Assembly (NCBI RefSeq): GCF_954871325.1
Contig: NC_088779.1
Location: 26,584,869 to 26,648,868, forward strand
Length of the DNA: 64,000 bases
Reading direction: 5' to 3'
From: Gordionus sp. m RMFG-2023
Lineage: Eukaryota; Nematomorpha; Gordioida; Chordodea; Parachordodidae
Shown here: in pieces, positions 36,194 through 48,299 of the stretch
Numbering within the stretch: the stretch's first letter is position 1
How the letters are laid out: each line of letters opens with the position of its first letter
Notes under the pieces: generated by a model
What the model saw: only the letters and a program-made list of their open reading frames with translations
Told to the model about the DNA's origin: nothing
The model's database searches: none
Translations under genes and position numbers: made by a program

Positions 36194-36594
36194 CAGTAGC
36201 ATATGGGGATTTTTCGGGTTTGGACCCCTCCCTAACCTCTAGAGCAAATATTTTTTTTTTAGATTATACGTTCACTCAAAAATGACTTTATATCAAATAA
36301 ATACCATCCAGGCTTTTATAGTGTTGTTAAACGACTCGTTTTGATCCGATTTTTAAAAACGGCTAACTCAATATTTTATCCAGAGAATATTACGTAAGTC
36401 TGAAGATTCCGCTTATAGAAGGAACAAAGGTCTAGACATATATTATCGAAATCTCGAGGCTTATGCAATATTTTTCCGGCTAAAATATTGAGTTAGCCGT
36501 TTTTTAAAAAATCAGCTTAAAACGAGCCGTTTAACAACACTAGGCTTTTATCTGTACGGTCCCCCTTTAAGGAAAATTACTAGATACGCCACTG
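36194..36594. mobile_element. hAT-like element interrupted by a family A MITE
   Basis: The outer ends CAGTAGCATATGGGG and the complement of CAGTGGCGTATCTAGTAATT are flanked by near-identical 8-mers ATTAAAAA (36186-36193) and ATTAAAAT (36595-36602). The matching site in the other duplicate (about 51420-51445) lacks the insertion. After removing the inner MITE the element is only about 170 bp, so it is non-autonomous. Confidence 0.6.
36319..36542. mobile_element. hAT-like MITE, family A (224 bp, nested)
   Basis: Ends TAGTGTTGTTAAACGACTC and complement, flanked by a perfect 8-bp duplication GGCTTTTA (36311-36318 and 36543-36550). It is inserted inside the element at 36194-36594, so it is the younger of the two. 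Confidence 0.88.
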
Positions 36595-39159
36595 ATTAAA
36601 ATATATATATAGATAAAAGTTTTATAATGATTAAGCCTTAAAATAAAGAAGTAAGTACTTGGAGGTTAAAACAATTATTCCTTTTAGTTTATGCTTATTA
36701 CCAAATTTTTTTTATAAAAAAAAATATAATATAGGTAAAATCTCAAAATTCTTCATCGAAATTTGAACGAAATGACCACATGGTGTAAAAGAGAAATGGA
36801 ATTACTTTAAATATAGCAAAAACTATAAAATCAAGATCAAAACTTGTATATATTTATCCCATAATCCATAAAATCAATTTTTAAGTGTAAAGCCTCATTT
36901 ATACTAAACAAACACGTTATGCTCGAGCGTTGCGTTATTATAAAATAGGGCCAATAAATAGGTAAAAATTTATAAATCTGAAGCGTTATTATGATAACGC
37001 CATGATAAAAGTGGAAAAAAATTTGTTACGATGCAAAATAATTATCTTTCTTTTAGCTTTAAATCTGAATTCACTGTGATAACTCTGCTGTAAATAACGC
37101 AATTGAAGATAACGCGTTTACTATAAGTGCAGGATAACCCTCAACTTTAAATTACCTTTTCAAAATTCGTTTTCCATATATTATTGTTTTATTTTTTTTT
37201 AAAGTAATTTATGTATATATAAATATAATATATACTAACATTTATATAAAAAATTAAAATTACCCAATTCATATTTATTTTTATTAAATTTTAATGGATT
37301 ATTATACCTTATAACTTTTGACAAATATTATATTTTATTTAGAAATTAATTATATAAATTAAATTAATTAACAAATAAAATAATATCTCTTACAGATTAT
37401 TTTAATTTTTGTTTGGCAAGAACATTTAATCCAAAAATTTGCATTAGAAGGCAGAGAAGTGCAAATATCCTGATGAAAAGTCTCAAGAAAAAAAAGTGCT
37501 AATTAATTTCGAATAGCTTTACACACTTCATAAATTACGGAGAGGAAATGAAAGCATATACATTATTTTCTACAGCTATCCACTAATGCGGTCATGGGCA
37601 TGATCAATCCTGATCAACATGACATAAATGGAACTCGGAAAATCGCACATAGTTATGGATTCTTCAGGATCCAAGATAACAAAATAGTTCACCCGTTAAT
37701 CGACAAAAGAAAAAGAAAAAGTCAATAATTGAAAGAATGTCATAATTTTTCAACTTATTTCTTTAAAATATAATAATAGCGAAATCTATTATTGTATGGA
37801 TCGGTAAATTATACGGCGTTTATTAATTAACTGATGTTGCAGAAATTGGCGGTATAACAGATTTTAAACCTAAATATCTCTTTGTATAAATCACACTATG
37901 ATCAATTCGGCCTAACTAGACGAACAGCGGATAGAGTTTTTTTTGTCCTAAATTCATCCACAAGCTATCGAAGATAATCAGACCTGAGATTACCTTCCAA
38001 GATGTACCCATATATTTTAAATAATCAGCAGACCAATTTCATGTATTGTCATTATCAAACATATTAGAAAAATTATCGATCGCGGTGAATATAATAGCTT
38101 CCAAGTCAGGGTTAAATTATAGATTATTTTAAACAATTAATGAAATGACCATCATGATGATAGGGACTTGAGTTGAGGGACCTATTTTGCGAATTACTCG
38201 AAGTCTGGATTTGAAAAAAAATTTTAAATTATTTTTGAATTCCTAATATTTTTATAAAATTATTTTCAAAAATCACTATAAAATTGTTTATTATCCTAAG
38301 GCGCTTTTAACTTTTTCCATTTCAATTATGTTTTCTCAAAGTCCAATAAAAAAATTTTTTTTAAAACGGATCCAAATCTTAGAGAAAAAAAAATCTTAAA
38401 TCAAAGCGATAGGGATGAAAAAAAATATATAAATTTTCTTGTGGGTCAGAGCCCGAAAAATAAGTCTGAAGAGGGCTCTAATTTCTAGTATAAAGGGAAA
38501 AAAAACTAATTAGCAAGAAACAACATTTTGGCCAACGATTTATCCGCTATTATATAATTTTTAATTTATTCTTTGTCTTATTGGATATATTTCGCATTAG
38601 TTTTAATCGTTTATTGAGTCATTTTATTATTAATATTTATATTTATTTACGCTTTAAGACAAATTAAGAACACTTGGAGCCTACTTTAGGTGGTATAAAA
38701 TTCGTAACTAATTTTGTTAATATCTAATTATAAATATAAAATTAATATTTTTTTAATAGGAAATTGAGATTTTGGAATATGAATATTAGTGCCAAGTAGA
38801 GATCAAAAATCCTCAAGGAATTAAATTTAAAAAAAAAGGTTTGCGCAAAGGGTAGGTTGAAGGTAGCTGGCAGTAAAGTTTAGGTGCCTAAGAAGTTATA
38901 TGGATACCTGTATTACAAATATTACTATAAAATTTTTTATGAAGGTATTTATAATCATTGAATTTACCAACCTACTAGTATAAGTTGCTACCTATTTCTA
39001 TCAAACTGTTTTCTTCTAAAATATATAAAATATCTTAACCAGTTATTCTTTGATTTATTTAGTTAAATGTTACAGAAAAAATTAGTGTTTAATTTTATAT
39101 TAAAATGAAGTAAATTAGTTCACGACATTTAAAGTTTAGCACAATTTTTTTGTATATTT

Positions 39160-40633
39160 TGAATATTTTTTTTTATCAGATCTTCTTAAAGACTACATAT
39201 TGTTGGAGCATTTATTTAAGAAATGGGCAGTATTTAAATTAAATGGACATATAAAACCATTTCATAGTTAAAGATTTGTGAACATTTAATAATTTATTTT
39301 CTAGATTTTATTGACTTAGGTGGTATTTAAATTAAATGGACAGTTTAAATATCATTCGGTGGATATAATAAATTTTTGATCATAATTTTTAATTTTAATT
39401 TTTCTTGTTGATTTGGGAAATTATTAATTTTCTTAAACCCTAACTATAAAAATGTATACAAGTGTCAGGCTCAACTATAATGGAAACTAATAAGGACTAT
39501 TGTTCAGATTCATTCTGATTACATGAAAAACCTGATAGTGATAAAGGATTGAAAACCACAAAAAATCGAGCATATACCTCTAAGAACTTAAAATGCTCTT
39601 TAAATAGGATGTATTAATATTGAATGCAGTAAAAAATCAATTATATTGTATTGGGCTCAAATTTATATAAATGTGTTTAAAGAGGATCCTCCCTAATAAC
39701 AATATTACGTTAAGTTGAGAAGATTACAGATAATCTCGATCAATTATATTTAGCATTAGACTAATTTATTATTAATAACCTCTGCATTATTTACTAAAAA
39801 ATGAGAAATAGTTGTTCTTGACTTTGTTATATTTTAAAACTGAATGGTTAGATAAAAATAGCATACATTGTAAGGAAGACTTTAAATACTTTGCACACTT
39901 TACGCCCAGCACCAACAATGCACTAGAAGCAAGTAATAGAATTTCTCAAACAATTTAAAAAAATTTTATTTACAACGGAAAATAAAATTATAATTAACCA
40001 ATCTAATTTTTAATCCTGATTCTAGATGGTTTAATTTTAGTTATCTATGGCTGATCTCTAATTTAAGACTTCATACCTGTGTCTTAAATTTCCAATTTTT
40101 TTTAAAATTTAAATCCGGTTGATATTGCAGATACCCAAAGAAAAATTTTACCTTCGTCATCAGGTTTCTCTCGATATCTGCCAGGCCAATTTTTTATGCA
40201 TTCACTCTTCTCTAGGGCGATATGTACTTTTTAAAATATTTTTTAGTTCTTTTTAATGTTTTTTTTTATATAAAATATTTTTATATATTTTTTAATATAA
40301 TTTTAATGTATTTTTATTTGTTATATATTTTTAATTTCATATTGTTCGTATTTTTTTTAAATTTTTTAAATTACCGCTTATCCTCTAAATCATCTATTTG
40401 TATTTTTTTACCAATAGTTGTCCCTTCTCCTAAAAATATATCAGGTGGAATTTTAGATTTTTTTAAAAAATATAGGCCTCCAAATGAGAGCCATAATAAC
40501 CCAATGAATTATAGTCAGAATTTTGTTTTTATAGAATGATCGTTTTTTGATTTTATTTTTAAAATTAATATATGTAAAAAGGGGATTATTATATACAAAT
40601 AAAAAAATATGTAAAAAAGATTATTATAAAAAG
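39160..40633. repeat. Repeat block 3' of LINE copy A, shared with 62.5-64.0 kb
   Basis: Read on the minus strand, this follows the reverse transcriptase ORF of copy A and matches the stretch after copy C at 62480-64000. Shared landmarks are CTCTAGGGCGATATGTAC near 40212 and GTACATATCACCCTAGAG near 62843; also AAATTGGCCTGGCAGA with its complement near 40180. It may be the LINE 3' tail or a host flank carried along. An open frame at 40222-40539 on the plus strand is low-complexity and not credible as a gene. Confidence 0.6.
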
Positions 40634-42800
40634 TTAGGTTAGCTCCTTAAGAAGGAGGCTTCCAAAACTGATGTAATTCGATTTATGAATGGCAATGGAG
40701 AGTCTTTGTCTAAAGTAAAAACCTTCCCTGAGTTCATCAGTTTTTACAAATAATAGATAGAACCGAGTTAGTTCCTTGAAGAAGGTTAAAGCACGGCTAC
40801 CGAATGTGGCTAAAGTAGAGGAGATTATAGGTATAAAAATGTGTTCATAGGAAATTTTCGAATATTTATTAATTTTAGATAGATCTTTGATGTGCAAGAT
40901 GATTTCAAGATTTGTAGGGTCTAGGGATCTATATAATGAATAGTCCGAAACTAGAAATTGACCTCTTTTCAATGAATTTAGATACTGCCATCTGAAAGTT
41001 TTCTATTATATCTAAAAAAACTACTAGGTTGTAGGATCGATGGAATTTGCACAGTTTTAAGGACACGTTGAATAATGGCATTACAATGATTGTATCTAAA
41101 AATACGTCCTTTGTATGAACGGCAGTGCTGGCTATGTCGTCCCTACTAGTTAACAGGAATATTACACCCAGAGCAAAGGAGGTTGGGCAATTGAGCAATT
41201 GAAACGGATTACAATGGCAATAGTTATTTTATTTTTTGTGAGTTAGAGATGGCCTCGAAGAACTTGTGCCCAGAGCCATTTAGCAGTGAAATCGAAGAAG
41301 ATCTATCGATTGCATGCTTGATAGTAGATTTTCATCGTATCAGGCAACAACCGGGATGTCCCATTACTTTGTTTGGGGCAAAGAAGTCTCAACAAAAATT
41401 CGACATCTCCACAGACCTAACGCTTCAGTGAACGATCAATGGTCCACGGGAGAGTGAGAGGTAACAATAGGGTTTGTTAATAATCAACTCTATATAAAGG
41501 TTGTCAAAACTAAATCAGAAAGAGATCTGATGCCAAGACCGCCAAAATTTGTTAGGAGAGAATCTTGAGGCAATTTCCACACTTAATATTTAGGCTCTCT
41601 TTGGTAGGTTCCTTAAGTTTATGCATTCAAAGGACCAAGATTTTTAAGAACGTCTTAGATCATAAAGAATGCACAATATATTTAAAAAGTTTTTTTTAAA
41701 AAAGAAACTCAAGGATTGAATCCAGAATGGTGCAAACAGTCGAGTTGCCTCCAACCGGGGATCCTAAGTGAATTAGTTGATCTTGATTAATGACTTTAAA
41801 TTTTCATAATTAATTATGGAACTGTTTAGTTGAATGAATTCTGATTTTCTATGATTGACAATTAACCTTAAAGAAGAGCTGATCTCTAAAATTATATCAA
41901 TCGTTTATTGACCTCAATGAATGAGCCTATTATACCATCATCCCATGTACCAAACATAGAGAGAAGGAGAGCATGAAGCATTGATTGCCTTGATCATATC
42001 GTTAATTCCGAGATAAAATAGCAATGGGCCAAGAGATATCCCTTTTATAGAAGGAATTTTATATGAATTAAATTGTAAAGTGGAGATATTGATTGCAGGA
42101 ATGGAAAAATTTGCTATATCCAGGAAAAAGAGTGCTCGAGATTTAAGAAAGAAATCTGAGAGAGGGTATTAAAGGCATTGGCAAATTCGACCTTAATTAA
42201 GATTTCATTTGAGGGAGGGATTGTTTTCTATATAAATACGAGTAAAATGTACCCTTCACCCTCACAACCGGCAACTTCAACGCCCAGGGTAAAAGGACTC
42301 AAGATGAGAGATGCCATGCTTAAAGGAAATCATTTTAGCAACAAGGTGCCTAAAGGAAGAGTCTATAGAAATTGGCCTGATATCGTTATTTAGTTATCGC
42401 TAGGTAATGAGTCTTGCACCAATAAGTTTGGGATACGCAAAATCTAGAACTTCACCGGCCAAAACTCCATTGCAGAAATTGATAAGCAAGGTTGGGATTG
42501 AAGAATGGAAACATATCAATGTCCAATAGAAATAAAGAACAAATTCCATCCAGCCCATGGGCTGAATCATTATGGAATATAAGGATGGCTTTTCTTACTT
42601 CTTCCTGTGTGAAATCAGTCGCGTGAATGGAGTATGGAAGAGGATCAATAGGATTGACGGTAGAGTTAGGATGTTTTACGCGAAGCTTTATCGGTATCAT
42701 GAGGGGCATCAAATAAATCATAAGTAGATGCTAATCTAAGGGCACCTTTGATGTTTAGATTTTCAATTTTTTTAGAGATAAGGTTGCCTTGATTTCTAAA
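40634..42800 (-). mobile_element. LINE copy A: non-LTR-type reverse transcriptase, decayed
   Basis: The longest of four related copies. Reading 5'-3' on the minus strand, these blocks appear in family order. EEVRKAILIFHNDSAHGLDG (about 42.62-42.53 kb) matches the pre-finger VRxAIxSFPxGSAxGxDG block. A RPISIDSSFRHLVAK block lies near 42.38 kb. A FANAFNTL block (the DxxNAFN finger-palm motif) lies near 42.18 kb. ISLGPLLF (from GDPLGPLLF) is near 42.03 kb and DDGIIGS (the catalytic DD box) near 41.96 kb. The C-terminal region (41.2-40.63 kb) has FIPIISSTLATFGSRALTFF and QRLSIAIHKSN. Several stops and shifts break the ORF. No endonuclease domain was identified. The motif set resembles a widespread invertebrate LINE-type RT family; the clade name is left open. 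Confidence 0.75.
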
Positions 42801-44615
42801 AGAGAAATTTTATTATTTTTTTGCACAATAATCGGAGGATGAAAATTCACTAAGAAGATGTGGATCTTTGTTAAGAGCGGCATCTTTAATTTGTTAAGTT
42901 AAAGATTTGGATAAAGATTTGTCAGGAACTTTGAAAGTAATTAAAGCCATAAAAAAAATTTGATCCATTCCTTTTCACAATTAAAATTATGCAAGAGGGA
43001 GAAAATGCAATCAGAGAAAGTTGTAGCTAACAATAAACGAGCACATTTAAAGATACGAGTAATAACATCAAGCTTGGAAGTATCAAAGAATATGGAGAAG
43101 AAAGAAATGTTTGGGATTGCGATATTGATATTATAATAGGGTCATTGTTAGCATGTAAAACGATATCATTATTCATTTGGTCTATTAAAATAACCGAAGA
43201 TGAAATGTTTATGAAGGTTTAAGATTATAATTTAGTTTCGCAAAAATTGTATATCTTTGTTGGGGACTACGATTCAAAATTCATTTTCCATTATTGGGAA
43301 CAAATTAAATAAAACAATCACAACGAATAGTTTGTTTGTAATAGTGCATTATGAAGAAAGGTATATTACAATATTTTGGTAATTAAGTTTAGAATTAAAA
43401 TTTTAAGCTACTATAATTTAGAAGAGTTAGTTAATTTATTTTATAGTATTCTTCAACCACACCTATATTAATATTGGAACCATGGACGCTTACTGCGAGT
43501 CGAGATAGACAACATTAAATTCCTTGAACTATAGTTTGACTCAAGCATAAATAATTTATGAAATTGGTCATCAACATTTGCCCTAATTCCTCAAGTTCCA
43601 ATATAATGATTTCAGTTATTCTCGTAGTCTCAATCAAATCGATGCCATTTTTTTGAAATATTTTATTTTAATTTTGCAATAAAAAAGATTCAAATGTGGT
43701 GGGATTTTAAAATGGTAGATAAATATAACGCCGGGGAAATTTGAAATCTATATTAATTCATAGAATCAATTAGCAGTATTTTTAGTTCTGCTGTGAATGT
43801 GTTAAATTCATGTAAGTTTATATATATATGTGATAAAAGCTAGGAATGATTATCGTAAATTATAAATTAATAAACATATAACAGTAATATTTTTGATTTT
43901 AGCAGGTATCTAAATCTTTTAGCTTAGGGGGGGGGGGTATTCCTGCCTCTCTTCTCTCCAAGCTGTGTACGCACGGAAAGTTTTGGTGATATTTGACAGG
44001 CGTAATATATAAGTGATAAGACTTAGTAAGTTAGACGGAAGGGACAGATCGCCTTCTTAGTATGGGAATAGAATTAAATTGGTATATATTAACCTCTAAT
44101 TGTAGTATAAATGTAGGTAAAAATATTTTGTGAAGTTTTTAATAGGACAGTTAAGCACATTATGATTACAGCAAAAGGACTCAAAATTTTTTTTAGTGGT
44201 TTGAATGGCTTGTTTGTTTTTACCCAAAAGGAATTTCAAACCAATCTGACTGAGACACAAAGCAACAGAATAGGATAGATTTGCAATTTTTATTTATGAA
44301 ATTTTAACTTATAAATGAACGAAATTCAATTTAACCACAATTTTTTAGGTATATACCTAAATTATTATCATAGACTAATGTCTAACATGTTCAAAATTTC
44401 TATGTCCTCTACCCATGGTAGTAAGGTCAGAACTCAGTTTGAAATAAACCTTGCCCTGAACGATAATGAGTTCCTAACCCTATTTTTCACTCTCATCTAT
44501 TTATTCTATTATTTTTTTTCTTTACCAAACGATAAATATAAAGGCTAGTGATAATGCACCTCAGACATTTGCTAAACAACGATCAAATTTTGTCTGAATG
44601 TAATAAGACTCATTT
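42801..44615. other. AT-rich DNA upstream of LINE copy A, mostly unassigned
   Basis: The first few hundred bases may be the 5' part of the LINE but are too decayed to read. A G-run of 11 lies at about 43927. No host gene is supported; the small plus-strand frame at 44315-44548 is not convincing. Confidence 0.35.
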
Positions 44616-44619
44616 ATTT

Positions 44620-44790
44620 TCTAATCGGAATCACGTGATCAAGTCCGATCTACTGTATATCACCCCCCAAATATAGAATCACCAGATTGGCTTCAGAAGA
44701 AAAAACAAGACTCTTACTCAATTTGATCCCAGGTCCATCGGATTTGTGATCAAAGCACTTACCAATTAGGGCACATACGATATACTAAAA
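44620..44790 (-). mobile_element. Possible tRNA-derived SINE
   Basis: On the minus strand GTGCCCTAATTGGTAAGTGC resembles a tRNA A box and GACCTGGGATCAAATT a weakened B box about 40 bp further on, followed by a non-tRNA body. G+C is higher than in the neighbourhood. Only one copy is visible in the window, so the assignment is tentative. Confidence 0.4.
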
Positions 44791-45535
44791 CATCAATTTT
44801 ATTTTTCGTTATTTATATAAAAATAAAAATATGACGTTTCTGACATTCTTGATTATTTATGAAAATCATTAAAGAAAATAGTGCAAGCATGGCCTGCATT
44901 ATCATTAGCCAAATATAAAAGGGTTTAAATCCACTAATTTTTCTTATCTAGGTTAATTCAAGTTGTGTTCAAGGCAATAAAAAAAAATAAAGTGGGTACA
45001 ATGACATATGTCATTGAGTGGGTATTGATAAATATTTCTTTAAAGTTAGATATTTAAATCTTAAAAATAGTCTCCCCGCCATTTTATAAATATTGATAAC
45101 GCCAATCTTAGCGCTTATTTTTTTTTTATTAGTTAGGGTAACAAAGGCTGCTTCTTTGATTTAATATAAAAAAAACAGGTCGAATGTTTCAAGATTCACT
45201 TAATAGAAATCAATAAAGTTTCTCAATTGGCCAACTGCCATCGTTAAATTGTATAAAATCTATTTTAAAAAATGGGATATTATAAAATCTTACTTAAGGT
45301 TAGAAAAATATTAGTTCTATTGTAAAAAAATTGAAAAAAATATAATGATTTTCATATATTGATAATTAATGTTTTAATCATGAAAATTAACGAGATATTA
45401 CTCTCTCTTCTCCTACATATCCGTTTGTTTTGTTTAAAAAATAATTAATTAAGCTCGTTTTTATTCTTTAAGGGTTTAGAATCTATAAAAAATTTTAGTT
45501 TTCAATTTACTTTAAATTTGGAATTAGAAAAAATC

Positions 45536-46590
45536 ATGGCCGCAAATGAAATTTTAAATATATTTTCCCAACAAAGAAATCGTAGCCTAGAAAATAAGCA
45601 TTATCCCTAAAAAAAATATTCATTAATTTTATACATTATTTGCATATTTGTAATACTACTAATAAATTCTATTTACATTTGGACCCTATTGCGACAAATG
45701 TATCGGTTGAATTTAAGAGAATCATTTAATCTAGTCAAATATCAATCCTAGCTTAAAGTCTCAAATGAAAAAAGTAATAATAGAAATAAAATTCTCTTTA
45801 TTACTAAACGGCATTTTGTGTTTTCTTGTCCAATGCTTTTTTCGTTCAGAACTTTTGGCGATATTATGTCAGCTCATGTCAATTCAGATTCATGCAACAT
45901 TTATTTCTCAATATAAAAGGGAATATACAAATATGTCGGATTATCTTTTATAGAAATAAATTGCTTTTCTTTGGTATTTTAAAGAAGTTTTTATCAATTT
46001 GAGCCCTTATAGTATGTTGACTTTAGCTATTGATAGATTCTGGGCCATAATGTGGCCCTTGAAATACAAATTTGATGATATACATATAATTAATTTTAAT
46101 TCTGGCTTTAGCGATCTTACCAGCCTTCCTTCAAATTGTCAAGATAGTCGATATAAAGTCTTATACCCCAGATTTCAGAATGAGCAAAAAGTATTTGAGG
46201 TATAATTTTATTTGGGCTTCGACTACAGGTTAAAATTTATTTTTAAATGAAGAAAAAACATTATTTTAATCTTTTGGTTTATTTTAAAATGATAACCAGA
46301 ATTATTATACATTTTAGACCTTTTAAATATTTTTAGAATAAATTACATATTTTTTACACATTTCATATAACTTGTCTATAAAAAATGAACAGGCATAATA
46401 TTTCCTTTCACTCTCTCTATCCTATTGTTTTGCTACATTATTTGATTTGATTCCTATTTTGAGGAACGTAACAAGGGGTCTTATTGTACATGTCGACACA
46501 GAGATACTCATTAAGCTATACGATTGGTATATTCATTGATAGACACATATTCTCTATGATACACTCCAATAATATTCAGTAGCCTATTTT
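45536..46590 (+). pseudogene. GPCR copy 3: decayed rhodopsin-like receptor gene
   Basis: Aligns with copies 1 and 2 throughout. The start MAANEIL is followed by a TM1 of ICIFVILLINSIYIW. A TM2 remnant lies near 45850. The TM3 end LTLAIDRFWAIMWPLKYK (about 46015-46070) is clear. The conserved intron is recognisable: donor CTACAG|GTTAAA near 46228 and acceptor AACAG|GC near 46392, followed by a TM5 remnant IFPFTLSI. A stop lies in the N-terminus and several frameshifts and stops follow, and the TM6-TM7 part is largely gone. Copy 3 is clearly more diverged than copies 1 and 2 are from each other, so it is an older duplicate. Confidence 0.72.
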
Positions 46591-46879
46591 AAAATTATTC
46601 GTTATTTTAAAACTTGATTTGGACTTAACTTCAAATAGAAGAAAATATAAATGAAATATAATAATTGATATACAGAGATTAGTTGATGTATCAAAGATTA
46701 CAACAAATTATAAACAGATATTCTTCAAAAATTTTAGATTTTAATCAGCACCCCATATAGGATATGATTATATAATGATAAAAATTTGTATTCAAAATTT
46801 TGAATGCTATTATTTTTAAAATAACAAAATTTTAAATTATTTACAATAAAATTGTGTACCCTGATAAAAAAAAACTTAT

Positions 46880-48110
46880 TAGCGTAGCTAAAACTGTCTT
46901 TAAGGAAAATCGGAGTTGCTTAAATAATGAAAATTTTAAGAACGTTCTATTATTGAAATCTAACAACTATTATTTATGAAATTATATATTTTATATCTGG
47001 ACATCATTCATTTCAAAATATCATTTTGTTAAAATATAATGATTTCATAGGAAAATAGCAGAAGTTTATTCTTCTATTTCCTATTTACCATTTCCGTTTA
47101 CAAAATAATTAACAAAGTTAGTCTTAATTTTCTAAAAAAAGAATTTATCATTCATTATTCAAAAATATTTTTCTCAGAAAAATACAACCGTATTAATTCG
47201 GAAATTTTATGACGCGATAAATAAATATTAAAAATACAAATACAAAGTTAAAACGATCTCGCCCAGCCCTATTTGTAAGTATAACCAATTTCCAAATGAT
47301 AAACGTTGGCTTGCTCTTTAACTTAAAATTTTAACAAGTGTTTTAGTAACTATAAATTAATATTTTTAAAAAAAATTAAACTTCGGGAGTGCTAAAAGAG
47401 TTATGGGCGCTAATTTTTTGCACGACGTCTAATTGCCAAATCTCGAAGCTTAAAGAATATATTTTTTGATTACAATCTTAATCGAGCCGTTTTTAAAAAT
47501 AGATCCAAATGGGGCTTTTTATCAACACTATGCACCAGATTAGAATGGATACCTTAGAATGGCTCTAGATTGTATTTGCTGTAAAATGTTTTCTAATAAA
47601 CGAAATATTACTTTGCAAGATGGACACTAATTTTTCTGGGTATTTTGTTAGACCTTCCAAGGACATATAATTAGTTTTAATATATTCATATGTTCTAAGC
47701 TGCATCGGCTTTTCCGTAGGTCATATTGATGTACCTGAATTAAAAGTTATATTGATGTATATGAAATATTGGCAATATACGATTAAGAAATATTTACCTA
47801 ATATTTCAGAAAAATATACAGACGCTATATTATTTTGTAAGTTGAACGGTTGTCTTTTTTTAGAATTAGAATTATTATGTTCTTATTAAATTAAATTGGT
47901 GTGTATGGGTAAAAATATTAGTGAGGTTTTTTTGTAATATTAAAAGAGTGAAAATGTGAATATATGAAGTTTTATAAAATGATAAACATTTTCCAATTTA
48001 AATTAAATATCATAATTATCTCAAAAACTAATCTCTTCAACATTTTTTTTTAAAGTATTCATTAATTTAATGCCCACCTATTTATATTTTTAGTTTGTTT
48101 TTTTTGGATG
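46880..48110. repeat. Duplicated block, inverted copies at 56.09-57.0 and 59.34-59.96 kb
   Basis: 46.88-47.22 kb matches 59.96-59.34 kb inverted; for example AAAACTGTCTTTAAGGAAAATCGGAG with its partner near 59905, and TATTAATTCG...GACGCGATA with CGCGTTAC...CGAATTAATA near 59365. 47.37-48.11 kb matches 57.0-56.09 kb inverted; for example CAATATACGATTAAG with CTTAATCGTATATCG near 56420. On the other strand 57.0-59.34 kb is therefore an extra insertion. The block follows GPCR copy 3 here and GPCR copy 4 on the other strand, so it is part of the same duplication. Confidence 0.7.
47395..47530. mobile_element. hAT-like MITE, family A (truncated, co-duplicated)
   Basis: The right end TTATCAACACTA and the words GCCAAATCTCGAAGCTTAAAG and TCTTAATCGAGCCG match the inverted partner at 56797-56935. 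Both copies lack the same half, so the MITE was present and already truncated before the block was duplicated. Confidence 0.62.
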
Positions 48111-48299
48111 TTTTTATTTTGATTTAAAAACGATTACAATTTACAATAAATTAAAATACTACAAAACACTATAAAAATAAAAATTATAAAGCTATATAAT
48201 TAAAAATACAATTTTATAATTGAGTTCCCAAAAAGGAGACATAGTTATGTCTAAAAATTTAATTTGAATTTGGTGCATATATTGATTGCGTTTTAAAAA

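Larger units (their letters stand above)
36000..39160. repeat. Duplicated flank, inverted copy at about 49880-51630
   Basis: Starting just past GPCR copy 1, this stretch matches 51.63 back to 49.88 kb on the other strand. Paired landmarks are AAAATTGTTTATTATCCTAAGGCGC with its complement near 50670-50705, ACACGTTATGCTCGAGCGTTGCG with the complement near 51110-51135, and GGTATAAAATTCGTAGCTA-like words near 38690 and 50290. The two copies differ by many substitutions and indels, and copy 1 carries extra insertions (for example 36194-36594). No genes are seen in it. It is part of the segmental duplication that includes the GPCR gene. Confidence 0.75.

Noticed and set aside
40222-40539. 105-codon plus-strand frame next to LINE copy A
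   Set aside because: Dominated by F/Y/L/I from T-rich DNA and lying in a repeat block shared with 62.5-62.9 kb without conservation of the frame.
41249-42393. Plus-strand frames at 41.25 and 42.18 kb
   Set aside because: They lie opposite the reverse transcriptase frame of LINE copy A and are its shadows.
45765-46205. Two separate small genes
   Set aside because: Both align to one receptor gene and are fragments of GPCR copy 3.
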